Assembly (NCBI RefSeq): GCF_019352175.1
Contig: NZ_JACBYI010000007.1
Location: forward strand, 1-64,000
Reading direction: 5' to 3'
DNA from: Paenibacillus sp. S150
GTDB lineage: Bacteria; Bacillota; Bacilli; Paenibacillales; Paenibacillaceae
Length of the DNA: 64,000 nucleotides
The notes below the pieces were generated by a model. It saw only the letters and a list, made by a program, of their open reading frames with translations. It searched no databases and was not told the origin of the DNA. The position numbers and the translations under genes were made by a program. Of this stretch, positions 55,243 through 63,674 are shown piece by piece (the stretch's first letter is position 1; the number at the start of each line of letters is the position of its first letter).

Positions 55243-56699
55243 ATCCGGAACAAAGTCTGATCTTTGAGCTTAGCCGCCCCGGCCGCTCGGCCTATTCCCT
55301 GCCGCAGTGCGATGTTCCGCAGGAAGAGGGCATTGATGCACTGATTCCCGCCGGGCTGCTGCGCCGCGAGCCGGCAGTCTTGCCGGAAGTATCGGAAGTG
55401 GATGTCATCCGCCACTATACTGCACTTTCCCGCCGCAACTTCGGCGTGGACAACGGCTTCTATCCGCTCGGCTCCTGCACGATGAAATACAATCCGAAGA
55501 TCAACGAGGACGTTGCCCGCTTCCCCGGCTTGGCCAAGATTCATCCCTACCAGCCGGAAGAGAGCATCCAGGGCGCGCTCGAGCTTATGTATACTCTGCA
55601 AAAGGACCTGACCGCTCTGACAGGCATGGATGCCGTGTCCCTGCACCCGGCTGCCGGCGCCCATGGCGAATGGACCGGGCTGATGATGATCCGCGCCTAC
55701 CATGAGAGCCGCGGCGAGACCCGTTCCAAGGTCATCGTGCCTGATTCCTCGCATGGCACCAATCCGGCCAGCGCGTCCGCAGCCGGACTGGAAACCGTAA
55801 CGATCCCTTCCAACGACAAAGGGATGGTTGATCTTGAAGCGCTGAAAGCGGCTGTCGGCAGCGACACCGCCGCCCTGATGCTGACCAACCCGAGCACATT
55901 AGGGCTGTTCGAGACGCAAATCACCCTGATCGCCCAGATCGTGCATGAGGCCGGCGGTCTGCTCTATTACGACGGAGCGAATTCCAACGCGATTATGGGC
56001 ATTACCCGCCCCGGCGACATGGGCTTCGACGTGGTGCATTTGAATCTGCACAAAACGATGAGCACCCCGCACGGCGGCGGCGGTCCGGGAGCCGGACCGG
56101 TCGGCGTGAAGGCGAAGCTGATTCCGTTCCTGCCGCAGCCAACCGTGGTTCAAGCACAGGACAACAGTTACTCGCTGAACTATGGGGGGCCGGAATCTAT
56201 CGGGCGCGTCAAGGCTTTTTACGGCAACTTCGGCATCCTGGTCCGTGCCTATGCTTATATCCGCACCTACGGACCGGACGGTCTGCGCGAGGTTTCCGAG
56301 AACGCCGTGCTGAACGCCAACTATATGATGCACCGGCTGGCGCCGCATTTCGAAATTCCATATCCGGGTGTCTGCAAGCATGAATTCGTCATGTCCGGCA
56401 GAAATCTGAAGCAGTACGGGGTACGTACGCTCGACGTAGCCAAGCGGCTGCTCGACTTCGGCTACCACCCGCCGACCGTCTACTTCCCGCTGACGGTAGA
56501 GGAATGCATGATGATTGAGCCGACGGAAACCGAAAGCAAGGAAACCCTCGACGGCTTCATTGAAACGATGATCCGGATCGTGAGGGAAGCCCGGGAAACC
56601 CCGGAGATCGTCATTAATGCCCCCCACACCACGGAGATCAGCCGTCTCGACGAGACGCAGGCTGCGCGGAAGCCGGTGCTTAACTGCTCTTGCGGCTAA
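55239..56699 (+). CDS. gcvPB: Glycine dehydrogenase (decarboxylating) subunit 2
   Basis: Second half of the split P protein. It holds the PLP-binding lysine in [20 protein letters not shown] and the flanking [15 protein letters not shown] and NPSTLGLFE motifs. It is 486 residues, normal. The ATG is within the 4-base overlap with gcvPA. Last gene of the riboswitch-controlled operon, followed by a strong terminator. The dihydrolipoyl dehydrogenase (L protein) is not here, as usual. Confidence 0.97.
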   Translation: MNPEQSLIFELSRPGRSAYSLPQCDVPQEEGIDALIPAGLLRREPAVLPEVSEVDVIRHYTALSRRNFGVDNGFYPLGSCTMKYNPKINEDVARFPGLAKIHPYQPEESIQGALELMYTLQKDLTALTGMDAVSLHPAAGAHGEWTGLMMIRAYHESRGETRSKVIVPDSSHGTNPASASAAGLETVTIPSNDKGMVDLEALKAAVGSDTAALMLTNPSTLGLFETQITLIAQIVHEAGGLLYYDGANSNAIMGITRPGDMGFDVVHLNLHKTMSTPHGGGGPGAGPVGVKAKLIPFLPQPTVVQAQDNSYSLNYGGPESIGRVKAFYGNFGILVRAYAYIRTYGPDGLREVSENAVLNANYMMHRLAPHFEIPYPGVCKHEFVMSGRNLKQYGVRTLDVAKRLLDFGYHPPTVYFPLTVEECMMIEPTETESKETLDGFIETMIRIVREARETPEIVINAPHTTEISRLDETQAARKPVLNCSCG

Positions 56700-56754
56700 G
56701 CTGACTGTACAAGTATAAGAACCCCTCCAAGGGCCAGTAGCATTGCACCCGACT

Positions 56755-56806
56755 AAAAGCGGCTATCCCCGAAGTCATTTCCGGCTTCAAGGGCAGCCGC
56801 TTTTTT
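56755..56806 (+). terminator. Terminator of the gcv operon
   Basis: AAAAGCGGCT pairs with AGCCGCTTTT, with a nested GAAG/CTTC, and a run of six T follows. It lies 55 bases after the gcvPB stop. Confidence 0.85.
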
Positions 56807-56976
56807 CACGGGCATCATGTCTGTAGCAAAACTGCATTTAGCCCCCTTTTTCAAAATTCGCCATAATCTTATAAAGTTATTTATGCCGCTCGAGCTAAAG
56901 TGATAGTTTTCGACATCCGCCTGGTGCTATATTTATTTATACGTCTTTGGAAGCTTGTGATGAAGGAGGTCTATTC

Positions 56977-57993
56977 TTGAGTATTATTGAAGCCCGCGGG
57001 CTGTCCAAGTCATTCATGCAGGCGGTGAAGGCGCCCGGACTTGCGGGAGCGGTCAGGCATCTGTTCGTCCCGAAGCATATTGAAAAGGTTGCGGTGCAGC
57101 CGCTTGATCTAAGTGTGGAAGCCGGCGAGACGGTAGCCTATGTCGGCCCGAACGGCGCAGGCAAGTCCACCACGATCAAAATGCTGACCGGCATCCTCAT
57201 GCCCTCGGCAGGCAGCATTTCTGTAAACGGTATTAATCCGTATAAGAAACGGATGGAGAACGCTTCGCAGATCGGAGCCGTGTTCGGACAGCGCACACAG
57301 CTGTGGTGGGACATCCCGATTGTAGAATCCTTTTCGCTGCTGAAGGATATTTACCAGATTCCAGAGCCCGTCTACAAGGCTAACCTGGAGCAGTTCACAG
57401 AGCTGCTGGGCATGAATGAATTCATTCACCTGTCCGCGCGCAAGCTGTCTCTGGGCCAACGCATGCGTGCGGACCTGGCAGCTGCCCTATTACATAATCC
57501 GCCGATCCTCTATCTGGACGAGCCCACCATCGGTCTGGACGTATCCGTGAAGCAAAAAATCCGCGAATTCATCAAAAAGATCAATCAGGAGCAGCAAACA
57601 ACAGTCATGCTGACCACCCATGATCTTGGCGATATTGAGGATTTGTGCAAACGACTGATCATTATTGATCACGGCTCCATCATCTATGACGGAAGTCTGA
57701 GCGAGGTGAAATCCCGTTTTGCCAGAAACCGCGTTATCTTCTTTCAGGTCGGCTCGCCCGTACCGGAGTTGTACACGCAATTGTCCCGGACCGCCGGAAT
57801 GAAGCTGGACCGGCAAAATGACCGGGAGTTCTCCGTCTCCTTCGACCGGTATGAATATACAGCCAGCGAGGTGGTCAGCCGGGTGATGAAGATTGGCGAG
57901 GTGATTGACTTCCGCATGGAGGATGCCAATATCGAACAGGTCATCAAAGCGGTCTATGATGGCAATTTGGACCTGAATCAAGCCGGGAAGTAA
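56977..57993 (+). CDS. ABC transporter ATPase (ABC-2 exporter family)
   Basis: A 338-residue ATPase with Walker A GPNGAGKSTTIKM, signature LSLGQRMRADLAAAL (LSLGQ, a form common in this exporter class), Walker B ILYLDEPTIGLDVSVK and H-loop MLTTHDLGDIE. The N-terminal insertion MQAVKAPGLAGAVRHLFVP, before the sheet, and a C-terminal extension of about 80 residues are typical of exporters paired with two DUF990-type permeases. The start is TTG 56977, with AAGGAGGT 6 bases upstream. It is first of three genes of a complete exporter. Substrate unknown. Confidence 0.92.
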   Translation: MSIIEARGLSKSFMQAVKAPGLAGAVRHLFVPKHIEKVAVQPLDLSVEAGETVAYVGPNGAGKSTTIKMLTGILMPSAGSISVNGINPYKKRMENASQIGAVFGQRTQLWWDIPIVESFSLLKDIYQIPEPVYKANLEQFTELLGMNEFIHLSARKLSLGQRMRADLAAALLHNPPILYLDEPTIGLDVSVKQKIREFIKKINQEQQTTVMLTTHDLGDIEDLCKRLIIIDHGSIIYDGSLSEVKSRFARNRVIFFQVGSPVPELYTQLSRTAGMKLDRQNDREFSVSFDRYEYTASEVVSRVMKIGEVIDFRMEDANIEQVIKAVYDGNLDLNQAGK

Positions 57994-58011
57994 GAAAGGA
58001 GGACGGCAGCC

Positions 58012-58818
58012 GTGCCAGCAGCCAAGCTTAAGAAATACCGCAGTATTGCCAACCGATCCTTGCAAAATGTGCTCTCCTACCGGTTCTCCTACGTCGTCAC
58101 CCTTTTATCCAATACGATCAGTCTGCTGGCGATCTATTTTTTGTGGGCAGGAATTTACAGCGGCCGTGATGCCGTGGGCGGATATACCTGGGATGAGATG
58201 AAAACCTATCTGCTCGTTACTTTCCTGGCCAATTCGGTGCTGTCCTGGTATTCCGAAACCGCAATTTCCGGAAAGATCCTCGATGGAAGCGTCGCCGTGG
58301 ATTTGCTGAAGCCGATTGATTTTCAAACTGCCCGTTTTTCCGAAACACTGGGCGCAAGTCTGCTTGAAGGAGGAATGGGTGCGATTCTGGTTGTGATTTT
58401 CTCCTTTTTCATTACTGGCCTGACGCTTCCGCATTCCTCGCTGGTCTACGTGCTGTTCATGCTTAGCCTGCTTGGTGCCATCGCGGTGAAATTTGGCGTG
58501 GTTTATCTGGCAGCCCTGCTCTGCTTCTGGTCCACTGGCTCGATGGGCATTGTCTGGACCCGGATTGCCGTAACCAATCTGCTGTCGGGGGCTTTGGTGC
58601 CTCTGGCCTTTTTCCCGGACTGGCTGGAGCGGACAGCGTTGCTGCTGCCATTTCAAAGCATTATCCATACGCCGACGATGATATTTCTGGAACAGGCGGG
58701 AACCCTGGAGAGTCTTAAGCTGATCGGCATTCAATGCCTCTGGGGAACGGCGCTCTGGATCGCCGGGAAATTCATGTGGAGCTGGGCCGTTCGCCAGGTG
58801 ACAATTCATGGAGGCTAG
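58012..58818 (+). CDS. ABC-2 family permease, first subunit
   Basis: A 268-residue permease with about six helices (from VTLLSNTISLLAIYFLWAGI). Residue stretches IYSGRDAVGGYTWDEMKTYL and VDLLKPIDFQTARFSE are typical of the ABC2_membrane_6 group. The GTG at 58012 has GGAGGA upstream. It lies 18 bases after the ATPase gene. It probably forms a heterodimer with the next product. Confidence 0.88.
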   Translation: MPAAKLKKYRSIANRSLQNVLSYRFSYVVTLLSNTISLLAIYFLWAGIYSGRDAVGGYTWDEMKTYLLVTFLANSVLSWYSETAISGKILDGSVAVDLLKPIDFQTARFSETLGASLLEGGMGAILVVIFSFFITGLTLPHSSLVYVLFMLSLLGAIAVKFGVVYLAALLCFWSTGSMGIVWTRIAVTNLLSGALVPLAFFPDWLERTALLLPFQSIIHTPTMIFLEQAGTLESLKLIGIQCLWGTALWIAGKFMWSWAVRQVTIHGG

Positions 58819-58836
58819 CCGGGAGGAGAAGATACA

Positions 58837-59634
58837 ATGACTTTAGCACGAATGTTCTATCTATATAAAAGGTTCTATATCCAGCAACTGAAAGCGATTC
58901 TGGAATACAACAAGGATTTCTACATATTAATGTGTTCGGCTGCGCTGACACAGGTGCTTGGTTTTATATTCCTCTGGGTGATTTATGACCGGATTCCCGA
59001 CATTAAAGGCTGGCAGTTCTGGGAGGTCACCTTCATGTATGCGATGATCTTTCTTACGGAGGGGATCAGCTCTTTGTTCTTCGAAGGCACCTGGCGGCTC
59101 GGGCGGCTGGTGAACATGGGAGAGCTGGACCGATATTTACTGCGGCCGGTGCCTGTTGTACTCCAGGTATTCTGCAGCGGCATCGGCATCAACGGTCTTG
59201 GCAATCTGCTGATCGGCGGAGTCATTGTCTGGCAATCGCTGGTCCACAGCCATATCCATTGGAGCCTGTCCAAGGCTGCGATCATTATACTATTACTCGT
59301 GACGGCGGTCATTATCCGCGTGTCGATCAATCTGGCCGGTAATTCAGCGGCCTTCTGGATTCGCAATGCCGGAAACGCCTTTCCGCTGATGGTGCATAAT
59401 TTGGCCGATCTGGCCAAGTACCCGATCACGCTGTTTCCGCAGGCGATAAGGGTGGTTATTTCCACCGTGCTGCCTTATGCGTTCATCAGCTTCTATCCGG
59501 CGACATATGTTTTCGGCAAAGGCGAGTGGTCCGGCTGGTGGATGCTGGCCCCCGCCGCAGCAGCTGCCAGTGCAGCGGCAGCCTACGGCGTGTTCCGCTA
59601 TGGGCTTTCAAAGTATGAGAGTACAGGAAATTAG
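58837..59634 (+). CDS. ABC-2 family permease, second subunit
   Basis: A 265-residue permease of the same group as its neighbour, with about six helices; the motif YDRIPDIKGWQFWEVTFMYA and LLRPVPVVLQVFCSGIGINGL match the family. GGGAGGAG precedes the ATG. It is the last gene of the exporter operon; the following 190 bases hold only the terminator of the opposite gene. Confidence 0.88.
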   Translation: MTLARMFYLYKRFYIQQLKAILEYNKDFYILMCSAALTQVLGFIFLWVIYDRIPDIKGWQFWEVTFMYAMIFLTEGISSLFFEGTWRLGRLVNMGELDRYLLRPVPVVLQVFCSGIGINGLGNLLIGGVIVWQSLVHSHIHWSLSKAAIIILLLVTAVIIRVSINLAGNSAAFWIRNAGNAFPLMVHNLADLAKYPITLFPQAIRVVISTVLPYAFISFYPATYVFGKGEWSGWWMLAPAAAAASAAAAYGVFRYGLSKYESTGN

Positions 59635-59823
59635 GGGAATTCCACTTCACTTCATTATACTCCACTTCCCCATCCCGCGATCCCGGTTAGCTCCTCAAAT
59701 TCCGCTGTTCCTCCTGCAAAGCGCAATCCACAGGTTCAGCACGATGCCCATATATTTCAACTTATCCTAAACTCTATACACACCTTATCCACAGAAAAAG
59801 CAATTCATAATTTCCTAAATAAC

Positions 59824-59854
59824 AAAAAAGCCCTCCTTCATCCGATGGAGAGCT
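59824..59854 (-). terminator. Terminator of the CPA2 antiporter gene
   Basis: On the minus strand AGCTCTCC pairs with GGAGGGCT (one G-U), followed by six T. It lies 13 bases after the stop codon. Confidence 0.75.
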
Positions 59855-59867
59855 GTATGCACCTGGT

Positions 59868-60998
59868 TTACCGGAACACGGCTTTCAGCAAAGGCGGCGT
59901 TACCAGCGTGGTCAGAATCACAACAATAATGACGGGGGTAAAATACTGCTCCGGCAGCAGGCCGTTCTCCAGTCCGGCAGCAGCGATAATCAGCGCAACC
60001 TCACCTCTGGAGATCATTCCTGCGCCAATCACCGCTGAAGAACGTGTGCCAAAGCCGGTAAGCCGGGCACCCAATCCGCCCCCAAGCAGTTTGGCCAGGA
60101 TGGCGACCAAAGTCAGCAGGGCCACGAATCCGGTTTGGCTGCCTACGCCCCCAAAAGTGACACTAAGTCCAATACCCACAAAAAACACCGGGACAAACAG
60201 TGAGTAGGCAACCGGCTCCACCTTGGATTCCACTACATGCTTAAAGGACGTCTGGGCGATGGCAATGCCGGCGGCAAAAGCGCCGATAATACCGGCCATT
60301 CCCATCAGCTCTGCAAAATAAGCGTAGCCGAAAAGCAGCACCAAAGCCGCCGTAATCGTGGCTTCCGTCACCCGGAGCGGTGCAAGCCAGCCCATCACCC
60401 GGGGCACAACCAGCCATCCCGCCAGAACGGCTGCGGCGAAGAATGCAATTTTTTTGCCGATCATCAGGCCCAAGGACACTTCTGTCCCCGTCCCAAGAAA
60501 GCTCATCAGCACTGCCAGCAGAATAACCACCAGAATATCATCCACTACCGCCGCACCGAGAATCGTCGATCCCTCCGGCGAGTTCAGCCGGTCCATCTCC
60601 TTCAGCACCTGTACGGAGATGCTGACCGAGGTCGCACTCAGCACAACCCCCAGGAACAATGCGTTGGCATAGGCCAGGCCGAACCACTCCCCAACCGCCA
60701 GCCCGCCGAAGAACGGCAAAAGAATGCCGCCGACTGCCACTGCGAATGCCGATTTCCAGTTTTTGCGCAGCTGTGCAAGGTCCGTCTCCAGCCCGGCAAT
60801 GAACATCAGCAGCAGCACGCCAATCTCCGACATGTAATGAATAAAGTCGCTGTCCTTCACCCAGCCAAGCACGGCCGGACCCAGCAGAATGCCGACAATC
60901 AGCTTGCCGAGCACCGCAGGCTGCCTCAGACGTACGGATAAATCCCCCGCCAGCTTGGTAAATAGCAGAATCAGCATCAGATATAAAATAAATTCCAT
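59868..60998 (-). CDS. Monovalent cation:proton antiporter, CPA2 family (NapA-like)
   Basis: A 376-residue protein with about twelve to thirteen membrane helices. The ion-binding pair is in GAAVVDDILVVILLAVL: two adjacent Asp, as in electrogenic NapA/NhaA-type exchangers rather than the Gln-Asp of KefB. Other family stretches are LRQPAVLGKLIVGILLGPAV, IGVLLLMFIAGLETDL and SATSVSISVQVLKEM. No C-terminal RCK domain is present. The ATG at 60998 has GGAG 9 bases upstream (and AAGGAG a little further); a longer in-frame start adds a soluble basic leader with no site. Probably Na+/H+ exchange and pH control; substrate inferred. Confidence 0.9.
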   Translation of the reverse strand: MEFILYLMLILLFTKLAGDLSVRLRQPAVLGKLIVGILLGPAVLGWVKDSDFIHYMSEIGVLLLMFIAGLETDLAQLRKNWKSAFAVAVGGILLPFFGGLAVGEWFGLAYANALFLGVVLSATSVSISVQVLKEMDRLNSPEGSTILGAAVVDDILVVILLAVLMSFLGTGTEVSLGLMIGKKIAFFAAAVLAGWLVVPRVMGWLAPLRVTEATITAALVLLFGYAYFAELMGMAGIIGAFAAGIAIAQTSFKHVVESKVEPVAYSLFVPVFFVGIGLSVTFGGVGSQTGFVALLTLVAILAKLLGGGLGARLTGFGTRSSAVIGAGMISRGEVALIIAAAGLENGLLPEQYFTPVIIVVILTTLVTPPLLKAVFR

Positions 60999-61065
60999 AA
61001 CTTGTTTCTCCACTCCTTTTCTCTGTGCAAGGACCCGCCCCCAAAGCTTCCTAAAGGCTAAAAAA

Positions 61066-61085
61066 CAAGTGGAAACGGCTGCGCC
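61066..61085 (+). repeat. 20-bp dispersed element, copy 1
   Basis: CAAGTGGAAACGGCTGCGCC recurs at 61724-61743 with one change (A for G at the twelfth base). Here it is followed by a GCGCAGCTG stretch that can pair with it. Intergenic, same direction in both copies. Confidence 0.7.
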
Positions 61086-61304
61086 TTCCCTGACCGGGCA
61101 GCGCAGCTGTTTGCATTTCAGGTGTAAGGCTGGCTGCTGAAGCCAGGCGGGAAGCCAGGTGGAAACGGTCACTTCATATTCCCCCAGCCGCTATTTCGCA
61201 AGGGTTAGCGGGAAAAAGGCTCATCGATCCGGTTCTCTCCCTTGCAGAGGAATTCGCCTGCATTAAGATGGAACTTGAACCATTCATTCAAAGGGCAGCC
61301 ATTT

Positions 61305-61488
61305 TAGTGGTAAAAAGTATAACTAATCCAACATATTCGGCTCCTGGATCATCCCTAGTGGGAAAAAGTACACCTAATCCGGCTGAAATCAGGCATATGG
61401 GGGGAGCGGGCCTCCATTAGGTGTACAAAATCCCACTAAAGCCCGTTCAAGCCAGGATTCCAGCCCATTAGTGTTACTTTTTCCACTT
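61305..61488. repeat. Four copies of a 25-bp element, two direct and two inverted
   Basis: Copies start with TAGTGG and hold AAAAAGTA and CTAATCC. Copy A is 61305-61329 (+) and copy B 61356-61380 (+). Copy C is 61414-61438 (-), and copy D 61464-61488 (-). Agreement is 18 to 23 of 25 bases. The order A> B> <C <D can fold as nested hairpins. Confidence 0.8.
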
Positions 61489-61723
61489 CGCTTTCGTTCC
61501 TTATGAACTCCTTGCCTTTCATCAGCTTGTTCAGGCTCTCCGGTTCAATTCATCCTGAATTCCGAAAGTGAATGGAACCCATCCAGATCGGACAAGGGAT
61601 AACCCCCCTTTTTCCTTCACCCATTGGGTGCAAGCTGTTTGTAGCAAGACATCCCTTCGCATAGAGCTTTTTAGAGGGTTTGTGGATACTTAATTTCGAA
61701 ATTCAGGATAAAATCTTATCTTT

Positions 61724-61743
61724 CAAGTGGAAACAGCTGCGCC
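61724..61743 (+). repeat. 20-bp dispersed element, copy 2
   Basis: Second copy of the element at 61066-61085 with one mismatch. It is followed after about 25 bases by the 55-bp repeat, so the two may be parts of one larger unit. Confidence 0.7.
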
Positions 61744-61767
61744 GCCCTTATAAGGACGGTATCCGTT

Positions 61768-61822
61768 TCAGCGAGAAAGATAAGGCTAATTTATAGCGTG
61801 AAACATATAAATTCTTATCTTT
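61768..61822. repeat. Dispersed intergenic repeat, copy 2 (55 bp, hairpin)
   Basis: Matches 14123-14177 at 54 of 55 positions. The 9-bp arms AAAGATAAG and CTTATCTTT are conserved, and here an inner TTATA/TATAA pair extends the stem. It lies 104 bases after the mutarotase stop, on its downstream side. Confidence 0.85.
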
Positions 61823-61925
61823 GAACAAAAAGGAGCCTTGGTGACAGGATCCTCCAAAAAACATTTACGTATTCAGCTATGCATTGTTTAAATTATAACT
61901 ATAAATAAGAGGACTGTAAACTGAT

Positions 61926-62249
61926 CTACTCCAGATAAAACACCTCCCGCAGCGGCACCATCGGCGCTTCGTCATTGAAGTCAAAAGAGCCTTCGACCAT
62001 CTTCGAGGTAATGGCGTTCCATCTGTTGCAGGCATCGCTCTGCGCTATGTAGGCAAAAGCCGCTTCCGGGTCATTGCATTCAAAGCAATAGAAGAATTGA
62101 TTGCCGTTCTGAAAAATCGAATAATTCGTAATTCCCGCTTTGGAGTGCTCCTCCAAAATTTCCGGCCAGGGGTTCAGATGCAGCTGCACGTACTCCTGCA
62201 GGCTCTCCTCTTTCACCCGCCAGGTCCAAGCCAATTTGTTGCTGCCCAT
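61926..62249 (-). CDS. rhaM: L-rhamnose mutarotase
   Basis: Interconverts alpha and beta anomers of L-rhamnose. A 107-residue dimeric alpha/beta protein of the family with LAWTWRVKEESLQEYVQLH (the catalytic His region), NPWPEILEEHSKAGITNYSI, FFYCFECNDPEAAFAYIAQS, CNRWNAITSKM and VFYLE at the C terminus. AGGAGG lies 8 bases before the ATG. No other rhamnose catabolic gene is next to it in the window, which is unusual; it could serve turnover of rhamnose-containing glycans. Function is by family. Confidence 0.9.
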   Translation of the reverse strand: MGSNKLAWTWRVKEESLQEYVQLHLNPWPEILEEHSKAGITNYSIFQNGNQFFYCFECNDPEAAFAYIAQSDACNRWNAITSKMVEGSFDFNDEAPMVPLREVFYLE

Positions 62250-62442
62250 CTTCTCATCCTCCTAAAGGTTTTGTGAGCATAGCTTCCCTTAATTAAGCTT
62301 CGAACAAGCCTCGCTATGTTATCGCTTACAACTGTGTTTCCGCAATCGATTTCTGAATCTACCTTTGCAAGCATTATACCATAATTGCCTTACTTTGCAT
62401 TACAAGCAGAAATGGCTTGGCTGTCCTATTCTTGATTTCTGC

Positions 62443-62491
62443 AAAAATCAGCCGGCCGCTCCGGCTTGTGTCCGGATACAGCCGGCTGATT
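62443..62491 (-). terminator. Terminator of the ABC-2 permease operon
   Basis: AATCAGCCGGC/GCCGGCTGATT is a perfect 11-bp stem (62446-62456 with 62481-62491), followed on the minus strand by TTTTT. It lies 23 bases after the stop at 62514. Confidence 0.85.
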
Positions 62492-62513
62492 ATACTGCGC
62501 AGCGGCTGCATGC

Positions 62514-63674
62514 CTACGCGCTGATTCCGGCCTCATTTGGCCGGAGAATGACAGACCCGATAGCCAGCAGAACCACGGCCATCAGGCCCAGGATGGCAAA
62601 AGGCAGCCACAGCTCATCCCAGCCGCCGCCGGTTGCCGCGATATCCACCGCCTGGATTGCCCATTTCTGCGGCATGAAGTTGGCCGCTTTTTGCATATAG
62701 TCAGGCATCAGCGAAATTGGCCAGAAGCAGCCGCCCAGCATGCAGGTCGGTGTAAGAATGAGCGAGTTCAGCATGCCGGCGTTGCGCGGATTGCGGACGA
62801 GTCCCGCTACTGTACTGGCGATTCCCATGGATACGAGCATAAAGGCTGCCAGGACAAGGAAATACAGGTACATAGGAACCTCATAATCATAGCGGAACAC
62901 CCATTTCCCAAGCGTAAGCACAACGGCAATCTGAATGACCCCCATCATGAAGCTGCCCAGAAAATTGCCCAGGGCAATTTCGTAAGAACGGACCGGAGCG
63001 CTGAACATCCGCATCATTGTCCGCCCCTTGCGGTCGTCCATAATCAGGGATACGGTACTAGTTACCAGCCCCATAAGGAACATCAGCGTCAGGCCTGTAA
63101 TCACGCCAAGCGTCTCCCGCGGATACAAGTCATAATCCGTGCGTGTGCTTCCTACGTTATGCTGCTCCGCCTGCTTCAGAATCGCGCCGAGCCCGGCTTC
63201 AGCATCGCCCGTTCCTCCGCCGGCAGCCTGCACCGTTTGAGCAGTTCCGAGCATTTCGCCTGCGATGGCATTCACTTTCATTTTGACCATAATCGAAGCT
63301 TCTGTTGCTCTAAGCTCATAGATACTCAGCTGGGGCTGCTGTCCTCCCGCAAGCTGTGCGGTATACCCGGCAGGAATCCATATTCCCGCTTCCCCTTCCT
63401 GCTGGGTGATGCCTTCCTTCAGCGCCGCCTCATCACTTCGTGATACAAGCTTGTAATCCCCCGTGTTCTCCAGTTCAGCAAGTAAATGCTTCCCAGCCGC
63501 TCCAGTGTCCATATTGGTGTATAATACGGTTGGCGTGCTGCCTTCCACGCCTCCGGTGACAAATATGATTATGGCGACTACGATACTCGGCAGCAGAATA
63601 TACGTAAGCATTCCTCTGCGGGAAGCGATAGACCGCATGACCATATTCCAGGCAATCGTCAGAATATTATTCAT
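62514..63674 (-). CDS. ABC-2 type permease with large extracytoplasmic loop
   Basis: A 386-residue permease. A first helix (LTYILLPSIVVAIIIFVTGG) is followed by an extracytoplasmic domain of about 150 residues, and then five helices near 195-385. Stretches SLIMDDRKGRTMMRMFSAPV, LGGCFWPISLMPDYMQKAANF and FMPQKWAIQAV are typical of drug-exporting ABC-2 permeases such as the linearmycin-resistance LnrM/LnrN. It overlaps the upstream permease gene by 8 bases. The ATPase is expected beyond the right edge. Substrate unknown. Confidence 0.87.
   Translation of the reverse strand: MNNILTIAWNMVMRSIASRRGMLTYILLPSIVVAIIIFVTGGVEGSTPTVLYTNMDTGAAGKHLLAELENTGDYKLVSRSDEAALKEGITQQEGEAGIWIPAGYTAQLAGGQQPQLSIYELRATEASIMVKMKVNAIAGEMLGTAQTVQAAGGGTGDAEAGLGAILKQAEQHNVGSTRTDYDLYPRETLGVITGLTLMFLMGLVTSTVSLIMDDRKGRTMMRMFSAPVRSYEIALGNFLGSFMMGVIQIAVVLTLGKWVFRYDYEVPMYLYFLVLAAFMLVSMGIASTVAGLVRNPRNAGMLNSLILTPTCMLGGCFWPISLMPDYMQKAANFMPQKWAIQAVDIAATGGGWDELWLPFAILGLMAVVLLAIGSVILRPNEAGISA

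Larger units (their letters stand above)
60999..61925. other. Repeat-rich intergenic region
   Basis: About 930 bases between two minus-strand genes, with no credible protein gene. It holds four copies of a 25-base element in two orientations (61305-61488), two copies of a 20-base element (61066-61085 and 61724-61743) and the second copy of the 55-base hairpin repeat (61768-61822). Promoters for the antiporter and the mutarotase genes must lie partly here. Confidence 0.7.

Noticed and set aside
61305-61488. CRISPR array
   Set aside because: The 25-base copies are imperfect, lie in both orientations and have no cas genes; this is not a CRISPR arrangement.
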